Assembly: GCA_024305405.1 (NCBI GenBank)
Contig: JAKNDB010000087.1
Location: 868,001 to 932,000, forward strand
Direction: 5' to 3'
DNA: 64,000 bases
From: Dirofilaria immitis
Lineage: Eukaryota; Nematoda; Chromadorea; Rhabditida; Onchocercidae
Shown piece after piece: positions 14,283-24,816 of the stretch (position 1 is its first letter; the number at the start of each line of letters is the position of its first letter). The notes under the pieces were generated by a model, which had not been told where the DNA came from, ran no database searches, and was given only the letters and a program-made list of their open reading frames with translations. The translations under genes were made by a program, and so were the position numbers.

Positions 14283-15953
14283 TTACCTGATTCACACGAT
14301 TCAACTACGCTATTAGGTTACTTCTGTTGTTTAGCTTATGTCCATTTCATGATTCCTTCGTCGTCTATTTTCGGCATCCTTGTTGGGAATCAAATTGACA
14401 TTTCTTTTCTTATTCCATAGCCGGTTCGCAAGTTGAAATATGTATATTTGTCGCAATTCGAATCTACTGTTTCTAAAGAAATGTTATGAGTGATACTAAT
14501 ATTAATAATCCAAAATTCTAAGTGCAAAATATTTGGTTTTCATTCAAAACAAGATCCTGTCACCTACTCTCGTAATAAATTTTTCATCGATATTCTCACT
14601 TGAAATATCAATTATTTGGAAGTTAACATTTAATGTTACTGCATCCTAATATTTAATTGGCAAACTTCGACAATGGATTCATAATTTTATTAATAGAAGA
14701 TTTTTGAGAATTTTAATTTTTAAGAAAAATAGAATTGCAATAATTTGTGATTCAAATAAATTATTTCATCCAAATTTGTTGGTACTTTTTGAATTTGTTG
14801 CCATTGTTTTTTAAATATATCGAATCACAAATCACTGTAATCGTCAAGATTACTTCTTATCCCAAGATAATTTTCTTCTTTTTATAACCGAAATAAATCA
14901 AAAGAATAACTGTTAATTAATTATAGGTTGATTAGTTTAATTAATTATAAGTTCTAATGATACATTTAACCTCGTCAAGATTATGTAATTCGCATTTTAG
15001 AAAACAAGGAAACGGTGAAGAAACAAACTATTTGAAAGAAGTATTAAGCGACTTCTCCTAGCGTATTTTAAATATTGTAGTTTAAATATGAAAGCTTTCG
15101 GGAAAGTAATTCTCGCAACATAATATCTTCATTAAAACCTAAGATTCAGGATTACTCTGTGATTATTTGATAAAAATCTTTACAGCACTTCAAAAACGCA
15201 TATATTATAGATTATTAATCCTTGAAGAATAAATTTAATCTTTCCTTGGCGAAAATTCTGAAAATGATGTATTACATGATGAAGGTGGAATTTTATGAAA
15301 AGTTTTGTCACCATGAAAATATGCAGTATATTAGGTTGCTAATAGATTAACCTAAAAGCATCAACTTCGCAGACAAAGCATAAGAGGAAGCGATTATTAT
15401 CAATGTAAATAAAACAAAAATTATGGTAACAATTGAAATTAAAATGTTACAAAAACGATGAAATATTGCAAGAAGCGAAGGAGCTGCACGCAATTAGTTT
15501 GATACTAACTTGGAAATCAAAATTGAATAAGTTTTTGCATTCAGTGAAATTGCATTGTTAACGAATTGATATCGCATCAAAATGCTTGATAGTTACCATA
15601 ACCACAGTAAGCTGAAAGCAGCGAACGTTGTTCATCCGATCTTGCTGTCGATCGTAAAACTTCACTTCTTGAATTTTTACCATACTACAATGTTAATGTT
15701 AAATTTAGTACAGCATTGAATAAATTTTAAATGCGTTCGTCTGAAATTATGACAAATATAACTTTAAGAGAAAATTGAATATTAGGAGTACTATTTCATT
15801 AAATTCTATTTTAAAATATATTTATGGAAATCTAATAATATTCCTATTAGTGATCTTATTTGCTTACTCTGATTTATGCATTTGTAAAATATTCAGTATG
15901 GATCAATCAATCTTGAATAACATTTGCACAAAAATCAAACAATATTAACTTAC

Positions 15954-18378
15954 CGGATCAAAATCATATCGAATAAGTAGACTGAGCAAAAGGATGTCGC
16001 AAGAAATATGTAAAGAAGCTGAAATTTTCGACAATAATTCATTAATAAAATTATAAAAATGAGACTTTTTCGAGAACGACGATTTTTTTTTCAACAACAG
16101 AAGTGTAACTGAATTGATTTTGCATTAATTAGGATGATATCTTACCGCTAGATCGATATATAATGTAGACGATTCATCGTCCTTCATTTGATAAGATGTA
16201 CAATATGTAGAAATAGGAACACATACGGCGGTAGAGATGGTCATCAGCAAATCATATATGTATAGCTGAAAATTTTAAACTAAACTATATAAAATTAAAC
16301 GATTGCTTATTCATGAATATTGAAGCATATAATTTGATTACAATGATAATGTAAGTCTAATGCAAATTATTTAAATGACAGAAATTTCGAATGTATTATG
16401 AAAATTTATATCTATCAGGCAGATTGCAACTAACGATTGCAGAAGATATGAGCAATTAATGTAATCATTCGAATCACTAGATTTAAAATTAAAATTATTT
16501 GGAGAAAGATTCTTAAAATTTATAGAATCCCAATAATTACCTACTGAAGAAATACTTTGTTACAAAAACGTGAAGCTCTAAATATGTCAAGGATATATAT
16601 ATATATGAGCTAAGCAAAAGAAGAAAAATATATAAAGAAGACGGCGTTGAATTGCCAAAATCAGTAATAATTCTATGGAAAAATTTGAGTAAAGTTGTTT
16701 ACGGTGAAGGAAAACTGCTGAGATAATTGTTTGAAAAGGAAAAAGAAATGTTGAAAAGAGATGGAAGAGGATACTAAATTCTATCCATCCTATTTAGTAG
16801 TAAAAGTTAAAAAGAGGAATTGAAGATATGGTGGCGATTTCATCAAAAATAATCTCTGTCAAATCATTTCTTTGCTAGTTCTTACATAATTCATTTGCAT
16901 TGTTAACACTGAAGGCAAATAATTGGCCAATTGCGCAAATATACTGCCACTGAGAGTCGCCAAAGCAACTAGCCATAATAAATTGTTCATTGGTACCGAA
17001 TGTGCTGAAGCCAAGAGAAGTAATATAAATAAAGCCAATCCCTAGAATGCAAATTGTTAATGAGTAATTTAACTCAGAAATTGGGCTAATTTAAAAAATC
17101 AAATGTAGAAACAATTTTTAGAATCGCAAACTGCTGAAATTTTCGGAAAATTTTTCAAAAATTTTATTGCGAGAAAACAGTTTTCAAAATGAAGTTATGT
17201 TCGTCTTTCAGATTCTTTCACTTTTTCATTCTGATAAATTATTTTTTTTATCATTTTTCTCTCCACAAAAATATAATGGAATGAAACCAACCATTTGCAG
17301 AAACCTGGAATAAAATATTATCTGCGACGAATAGTTTTCTCTTGTAGCGATAAGAGAGCGGTTATCCGTGATCATATTCTGAAAGTTACATTTTTCTTTA
17401 TTTCAAAACTTATCAGTTAGCAATGAATTTTTCCATTTATTTCGCATGCAGTTGTTTATGGGCGTCTAAAATTTTTTCTACCACTTAGTTTTTAGGTAGC
17501 ATATTGATAACTACGAGTTCTTTTTAATCAAATTTTGTTTCCACATTAATCAAAAACTGATACTGAAGTCATTCCCAGGAATACTCAAATCTTTCATTTC
17601 ATACTTTTGAAGACAAAGGTATTAGTTAAAAATCTATGGAGATTCCTCTAGTCAATAAAAAGTAAGAATCCATTTATCTTTTATTTTCTAAGATGAATTT
17701 TTCGGCTCATTTCATTGAATCTTCTAAAAACTAATTTCCAAAAATTTTCAGTAGTGCAAGTTTCGAAATGCAGATGTGTTAGTTCTCGTCAATTTTTCAT
17801 TGCTATGAATCAGAAACAGAACGAATGATTTAAATTGGAAGATTGTCCCACTTCCGAAAATGTAACGTCATTTAAATGATAGATTAGCGAATTTTTCAAT
17901 TTTCCTTAGAACTTAAAATTTGCTGGATAAAAAGAAAAAAATTTTTTTCAATTTTTAATATTATAGAAAGTCGGAGAGCAAAGCTTAGCATTCTTTTTCA
18001 TTAGGCTTATACTAACATATTTTTCTCGTGAAGATTGAGCTTTGACAAAATTTTGCGTATAAGAGTTAATTGAATTAAAAAAAATAAAGTTGGTGATGGA
18101 AGACTAAAAATATCGATTGAGTGAAATAAATAAATAATAGATGAAAGATTAGGAATTATTGATAAGCACATAGGAAAAGACAGTGATGACATCGACACTG
18201 ATATTTTCTTATCAGTGATTTGGTAACAATCCTGCGGCAAACCTAATACATATATGTGTCGAATATTGTTCTGCAACATAATTTCGAATGATACATTCAT
18301 CATATTTGAAACAAATGTCAACCACTGAATCACAGAAGTGTACAGTGATGAATTTGCAAAATATTGAACTGCGTTCAT
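15954..18378 (-). CDS. Equilibrative nucleoside transporter-like membrane protein, partial (ENT/SLC29)
   Basis: Five exons on the minus strand: 18378-18250, 17378-17292, 17041-16886, 16265-16146 and 16018-15954; the last four join in phase. The product is highly hydrophobic with several membrane spans. Exon 3 contains GSIFAQLANYLPSVLTMQM, which resembles the ENT segment that reads GSLFGLAGLLP in human ENT1. The next exons give a further span, a short acidic loop (MKDDESSTLYID) and another span ending LFDMILIR, as expected after that motif. ENT proteins carry nucleosides across membranes and have eleven spans; here only a middle part is visible. The C-terminal half is not found between 14.3 and 15.9 kb, so the gene may be truncated or its exons missed. 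The ENT call rests on partial similarity; another transporter class is possible. Confidence 0.5.
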
Positions 18379-19301
18379 ATCGAGAGCATGATGGAATAAA
18401 AATTAGTACAAAAGAGTGAGTTAAGAATGAACAATTCATCAAAATCTTAAAAGGTAGGAAAAATTAGCATTAAGGTAAGTCAGTCAACTTTCAATCAATG
18501 AGTTATAGCTTTCTGAATGTTCGGATAGAAGGGGTCAATATAGCATTCTTGTTGGATATTAAATCGAAGAAGCACACAAACAGTTGCAGTATGGCAAGTG
18601 GAATACTATCGCTTTTAAAGCGCTGAGAAGCAGCAAAGTGAAAATTGCGAAAATTTTGCTAACAAATTGAAATGGAAGAAGTAAGAGGATATTTGTTATT
18701 ATTAGAGCACCAGATCTAATAGTCTCAAGGTAGTTTTCATTCGGTATAGCCTTGAGACTTTATGCTATTGTGTAGTTTGGAATATCGAACTCTTCTCAAA
18801 ACAAGCATGTCAAAGTACTTTTAAATTAATTTTAAAATAGATAAATAGTAAAAGTATCAAAAATACATCTGCGCTTTGTTATCACATTGCTTTGGTCGAT
18901 TTGGAATGTAATAATTTCAACAAATTTTGTTTCATTTTTAAATTTGCATTAAATTATTTTGAACATTTTACGTGAATTTGATGTAGAAAACTAATCAATG
19001 ACGATAAACGGAGCATGTAACGGTAATAGTGATGGCAGTATTCGTCATTTCAAGAAATGTCTTAACTATAACCAGATCTAATTGTATATTTATCAGACAA
19101 AAATAATAATGAAAGGACTGACAATAGTATGCTTATCAGTGTTTCGGATGAGCTTTTTTTTGGAAAAAAGTGTTATAAAATTGTAAATCGCAACAATTAT
19201 TAAGTTAGCCGTCCTTTTTGCATGATTCATCATTCGGCATTACTGAATTTTACGATGTATAACGAATTTATCTATTCTCTCTTTGCCTATAACAAAGCTT
19301 A
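18379..19301. other. Intergenic region
   Basis: No gene seen. It ends at the left long terminal repeat; the last five bases, GCTTA (19297-19301), are the left copy of the target-site duplication. Confidence 0.5.
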
Positions 19302-19745
19302 TGTTGTTAATTTTTGATTAGACTGAACCTATGTTGTTAATTTTTGATTAGACTGGAAGTTGTATTGGTGGAGAAGGGTTCTTTGTGGACGAATTCGGGA
19401 TTTGTAAGGTTGTAACACAAGAAGAATGTAATAACAATTTATTTTAAAGAAAACAGGAACGTTGACCTTGGTAAAACTGTAGACAACTGCGTAAACACCA
19501 AAAAAATAAAATAAAAAAACTGATCCGATACAAAGTCATGGTCCTTTATATAAAGATTTTGTAAGGAGGAGATTTATAAGGATGGATATATTTAGACATA
19601 AGACAATCTTTTATGGAATGAGAACATCCGCCGGAAACGGCGCCATGAGAATGGTTTACATTTTATAAGCAATGAATGATTCATAGAAAAATAAAGATTT
19701 AGAAATATTTATAATTAAAAATTAGTTTCGAGAAAATTCTCAACA
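19302..19745 (-). repeat. 3' LTR of the BEL/Pao element (left copy)
   Basis: About 444 bp and nearly identical to the right copy. Differences are mostly indels: it keeps about 27 bp (around 19535-19565) that the right copy lacks. Its outer end has a 30-bp tandem duplication, with TGTTGTTAATTTTTGATTAG at 19302 and again at 19332. Confidence 0.92.
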
Positions 19746-22700
19746 TTCCCGAGAGGGGAAAAAACTAGCAAGAGGAAGGAACTGAGGTTGGTAACTTGAA
19801 GCATTCTCGATCACAGCTGGAGTTCGTTGCTCCTTTGTTGAACTTCGTGTTCTCCGTGCGATGAAGTTTTCATCCTTTGCATCCATTAATTCAGTTACAG
19901 AGTCTTCCGGTTGATCTCTTTGTTTCACTTCCAGAGGGTATAACATATTAACTAACTAGTCTATTAAGAAGTTTCCCAAAGCGCAATTCTATCTGAACAC
20001 TCCTGACATTTCCATCGCTACTCTTATTAAGTTTATTTATTTTTGCTAGTTTCCACATTCCGTGAGGTATATGTGGTTCATTTACCAGTACGACTTCTTC
20101 TAGGAAGATGGTCGTGACCTCTAGGAGATTTGTGTTCTATTTGTGTACGTTCCCTTAAACTATTTAAATACTCATCTTTCCAAATTTTCCAAAATACATC
20201 AAGAGTTTCAAGAGTTTTTGACCAATATTTAATAAGCTTATCATAAGTGGTTAACTCACGTGGAATAAATTCATCTTCGTCACTGTCACTACTCATCGGT
20301 ATATTTAATAAGGCATTGGAGGAAATAAAATTCACAGGACGCAAAATTATTGAATCATCAAAATTCACATAAGTTAATGGGCGAGTATTTATAATACTCT
20401 CTATTTCGATGACTAGGGTAACTAAATCCTTTTCCTTTAATAATTTTCTATCATCGTTATACCGACTATTCTTTCATAAATTCCTCCACTCCACGGTGTC
20501 TTCGTCGTTATATACCTCCAAATTATTCCTTTGCTTGTAAGGAAATTGCTTAATTTTTGATTCTTGTTTCTTGATCATTCGATAGACTAGGTGGAATTGG
20601 CTAGCATTATCTGATAGAATTAGTTCAGGACAGCCTCGTCGTGAAATCTTCTTAACGCAGTAAGAAAACTTTCTGCAGATAAATCATCTAGTTCTACATG
20701 CACTGTACAGGTTGTGAAACATGTAAGTAATACTACCCATCTTTTTGGTATTCCAACTTCAGTTTTAGCAGTGACAGGGCCTAAATAGTTCAATGCGATT
20801 CGAGCAATATTCCGTTTCGGGAGGCATGGTAGTCAGGCATGGGTGGCAGTTTAAACGATTTGGCTTTCCATCGTTTACATCCGTAACATTATTCAACACT
20901 CTCTTGACTTCGGCTCTTTAGGTATCCAATATAATCTTCTTAATTCAGAAATTGTATGAGGAATGCCATCATGATGAATTTTTTCATGGTATGTTTGAAT
21001 AATAATTTCTGTTATTCGATTATGTCTCGGGAGATATGTTAAATATGAGATACAAAACTACCACTGCTTGGAAATTGCAATCGGCCTTTAAACTTCCATA
21101 ATCCCATTACATAATACAAGTTGCGCTTCTTTATTTCCTCTGCTGATAGTCCTTCCGATTGAGTTTGTCTGAGTAACAATTCAACGACAAATTCATATTC
21201 ATATGGAATGATTTGAATTCCCTGTGATATATTGCTTAATAACCAGGGAAATTTATCTTTGGATATTAGTTTAAGAAATTTCAAAGCTCTTATGGTAGTT
21301 CTGACCATTCGTGACCAATTGCTGAACCGATTTGCATCGACAAATCTGATTGATGTTTCGGTAATAGCTTCTTGAATCGCTGTAACTACTACTTGTTCTC
21401 CTTCTTCGTCTATGGTTTCTTCGTTATCGCTTTCTTGTTTGATATCATATTCCCAATGGGACCAATTTGATTCTTCCTCCTTCAGCCATTCGAGCCCATT
21501 CCACCAAAGTGTGAGATTTGCCAGATCGCTTGGTGATATTCCTTTCGTAGCTATGTCTGCTGGATTACACTCACTTGGAATAAATCGATACGCAAATTTG
21601 GCCTTTCGTATCTCCTCGAGTCGATTTTGGATAAATCTTGGTAAGAGTCGAGAATGGTTTTGTATCCAGTGCAATGCGTACCGCGAATCTGACCATAAAA
21701 TCACCTGTACATTTTTCAAATTCCAATTGTTTGATGACAAATTGAGCTGCTCTTACCCCAATTAAGATTGCTAATAGTTCGAGTTTCGGTATCGTCATCG
21801 TTTTGATTGGAGATACTCTTGATTTGGCAAAAATCAAGGACGTTGTCGAACTCTGTTTCACATAAATTGCCACTGCATATGCTTTGGTGGACGCGTCAGT
21901 GAACACGTGGATACTTATATGTTGAAATACGCTGATAACGGCGCGTGGTATCTCCTTTACGTATGTTGGCCATAGAGTTATAAGGGAATTCCACGTTTGG
22001 CTTTCATGCTCGTTTAGTGGTTGATCCCATGGTAACTTCTTTTCCCAGAGATCTTGAAGAAATAGTTTGAAGGATATCATTGTTGGAACCAAGAAACCTA
22101 ATGGATCGAAATGAGAAGCTATAAACTGTAAAATTGTTCTTTTAGTTAGTTTCTTATCAGTCCATGGTTTTAATATTACCTCTATGACATCCTTGTGTGG
22201 ATTCCAACTAATGCCAAGAATTTTTTTGACTCGGCTTACCTCTGCAAGATCGTAATTGAGTAATTGAGCATTGAAACTTTTATCGTTCGAGAAGAATTCT
22301 CTTATATTCATCGAGGCCTCACTGAAAATTAATTTCACTTCTTCATATTTTTTCAGAGCTTCCTCTGTCCCTTCAGTCGGTATTATGATATTATCAACAT
22401 ATAGGTTTTTTCTGATTTCATAGGCGGTTTTGCGGTGGTGGTTTTCTAAATGGTAATTGAGCGTGGCCGACAACAAAAAGGGGACAATATTATTCCAAAT
22501 GGTACTCTTTGAAATCGATAACATATCAGGTTATCCTTTGTAGGTGGTTTCTCGATATCCTCTACTCATAGAAATCTTGTACTATTCCTTTCCGTTGGTA
22601 ACAACTCCAAATGTAAAAAAGTCTTTTCAATATCGGCAATTAACACATTTTTCGTTGCGCGAAACCGAAGTAAAACACCAGCTAAGTCGGGGAGTGTGAT

Positions 22701-23506
22701 CGGTCCTCTGTACAGGACATCGTTCAAACTCTTCATTCCTTTGAGGTGTGCTGAGGCATCATAAACGATTCTCAGTTTCGTTGTAGATTTGTTTGGAGTT
22801 ACGACTTCATGATGTGGTAGATAATGAATAATGCCGTCTTGATTTGTTTCGTTATTTACTTCTTCGATGACGTTAGATTGTAATCGTTCATTGATTGTTT
22901 CACTGTATTTTCGTGACAAATCTTTGTCATTTTGAAGTCGTCTGATCAATGACTGTAACCTACTTAGACAAAAACCAAAATTGTCGTTTAGTTTGAGGTT
23001 TGTTTCTTTCCATGGCCATGACACCTGGTACCGTCTATTGATTTCCGTAATGCTGTCCTTAAATTGGTTTAAGGCTTGTTCGTTATCTTCGTCATCAGGT
23101 TTGTCCTGTATTCCAATAACTTCTAATTTCCAGAAGCGGTCTATGTCGGCAATACTATTGACGGATACAGTTGCTGATGTTCTTTGTGGCAATTCGGATG
23201 TTGGCATAATATCTTAAAGTTTGATGTAGTTGTCACCCCAGTGAATTTAGCTGGCCTTATTGCTTCTCCACTGCCAACTAATATCGGACCAACTTTAGTA
23301 TTTATCAAGGAAAATCCTGATCTTATGACTTGGCATTGTTTAAATGGGATGAATTGAGAGAAGTAGTCAGCTCCGATGTGTATATCGGGGCGTTCTACGC
23401 ATCTTAAACTTCTGTCTAATTGAATTTGATTCGAGATACTTGGTAGGTCCCGTTGGTCTAATGGAATTACCGGCAGTGAGTTGGTTGAATATTCTCTCAC
23501 ATTCAC
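19740..23506 (-). pseudogene. BEL/Pao pol: reverse transcriptase, RNase H, integrase, broken
   Basis: Four or more open segments in different frames. 23506-23141 is the protease/linker part (HIGADYFSQFIPF). 23207-22566 and 22524-21571 carry reverse transcriptase: HHEVVTPNKSTTKLRIVYDA, SLNDVLYRGP, the catalytic YVDN near 22395 where YVDD is commoner, and MNIREFFSN. RNase H follows ([14 protein letters not shown]; then [12 protein letters not shown] in 21740-21039). About 21010-20640 holds integrase pieces (zinc-binding RRLYWIPKEP, then LSDNASQF), with no long frame. 20368-20078 and 19946-19740 are the Pao C-terminal domain ([18 protein letters not shown], then LYPLEV). Frameshifts and a lost integrase frame mark this copy as inactive, though some may be assembly errors as in the host genes. 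Confidence 0.85.
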
Positions 23507-23631
23507 TTTGAGGAATATGGTCTGGGAGTCAGTGGTTTTACTCCAATAACCGTTGTATAGTACGGAGATGAAGTTGGGTATTTGTTGCTGAATGAGGCGG
23601 TTTTATGACTTTACTTTCACATCCTCTAATT

Positions 23632-24375
23632 TCAATTTTTGGCCAATTTTTTTGAGACAAACAATGTTTGCGCACCAGTATCGAAGAGTGCTATAGCTCC
23701 GCTTTGAATCTCCTGATTAACTTGATTGATAACATTGACCTTTCTGCATAGAAGTAAAACTTCTTTTTCCCTTTGATCCATTTGGTTTTTGTTTGTAATA
23801 TTGACGTTCACGGACTTGGCTTCTTCTTTATTTGGTTCGTCGTACCCTCGATACTTCTTTTCGCATAGTGCTGTGTTGTGAGGGTCTTTGCAGTAAAAAC
23901 AGGAACGTTTTCTGCTTTTACAATCCGTCGTCTTGTGACTATTATCAAAACAGTTCAAACAGACCTTTAATTCCTTCAAATGTTCCGTTCATTGTTTTAC
24001 TGTTGAGTAAACCTGACACTCGTTATCCCAATGATCTTTATTACAAAATGTGCAGGGTCTTTTAATCCCTTTTGCCTTTGATTTGGTAATTGACACCATT
24101 TATGCTGAGGTTTCATTAGGGATAAATCGTGAAAATGGTTTTGACTTGAATATACTGCTTTCACTCTTTATTGGTCGTTTCGAGAGATTTCAGATATGAT
24201 TCGAGACGCATCATTTTTCCTCGATGATTCGTTTTCTTGTTTCGTGTTGCTCTTGGATTTCTTCTACAGTCATCATTGCATCCATTTTCTCCAAATCCAT
24301 TTTTTTGATTTCTTCCAGATGGCTTAACACCTTTTCTTTCACCGGTTGAACAGCTTTAACTATTATAGCTGACAT
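23632..24375 (-). pseudogene. BEL/Pao gag (shortened) and aspartic protease, broken
   Basis: An ATG at 24375, directly after the primer-binding site, opens a 54-codon charged, helical segment that stops at 24211 beside an A5 run. Further left are Cys-His knuckles: CTFCNKDHWDNEC near 24010-24055, then CLNCFDNSHKTTDC and CFYCKDPHNTALC in the frame 23979-23632. The protease motif LFDTGAQTLFV lies near 23655-23690. In-frame TAA and TGA codons before the second knuckle look like C-to-T changes (a CAA and a CGA codon). The segment before the knuckles is much shorter than in most BEL/Pao gag proteins, suggesting an internal deletion or a compact gag. Confidence 0.8.
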
Positions 24376-24393
24376 TCCCGGTTCGTTGCACCA
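24376..24393 (-). other. tRNA primer-binding site of the BEL/Pao element
   Basis: Ten bases inside the 5' LTR the minus strand reads TGGTGCAACGAACCGGGA. It starts with TGG, the complement of a tRNA CCA end, at the expected place for priming minus-strand DNA synthesis. The donor tRNA was not identified. Confidence 0.6.
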
Positions 24394-24403
24394 ATTTTAA
24401 ATT

Positions 24404-24811
24404 TGTTGTTAACTTTTTTATTAGACTGAACTGAGTTTGAATTTGGTGGAAGTTGTATTTGGTGGAGAAGGGTTCTTTGTGGACGAATTCGGGATTTGTA
24501 AGGTTGTAGCACAAGAAGAATGTAATAACAATTTATTTTAAAGAAAACGGGAACGTTGACCTTGGTATAACTGTAGACAACTGCGTAAACACCAAAAAAA
24601 TAAAATAAAAAAACTGATCCGATATTTGTAAGGAGGAGATTTATAAGGATGGATATATTTAGACATAAGAAAACTTTTCTGGAATGAGAACATCCGCCGG
24701 AAACGGCGCCATGAGAATGGTTTACATTTCATAAGCAATGAATGATTCATAGAAAAATAAGGATTTAGAAATATGTATAATTAAAAATTAATCTCGAGAA
24801 AATTCTCGACA
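24404..24811 (-). repeat. 5' LTR of the BEL/Pao element (right copy)
   Basis: 408 bp. Because the element is read leftward, this copy lies upstream of gag. It begins TGTCGAG and ends AACAACA in element orientation. Confidence 0.92.
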
Positions 24812-24816
24812 GCTTA

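Larger units (their letters stand above)
19302..24811 (-). mobile_element. BEL/Pao-type LTR retrotransposon, decayed, minus strand
   Basis: A 5.5-kb element bounded by direct repeats (19302-19745 and 24404-24811) that run TG...CA in both orientations and are flanked by the 5-bp duplication GCTTA (19297-19301 and 24812-24816). Five bases is the usual BEL/Pao footprint. Read on the minus strand the order is primer-binding site, gag with Cys-His knuckles, aspartic protease (FDTGA), reverse transcriptase (YVDN), RNase H, integrase (SDN) and the Pao C-terminal domain ending LYPLEV. Protease-RT-RNaseH-integrase order with three knuckles is that of BEL/Pao. No envelope-like frame was seen. The coding region is split by frameshifts and stops, so this copy is probably not autonomous. 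Confidence 0.93.
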
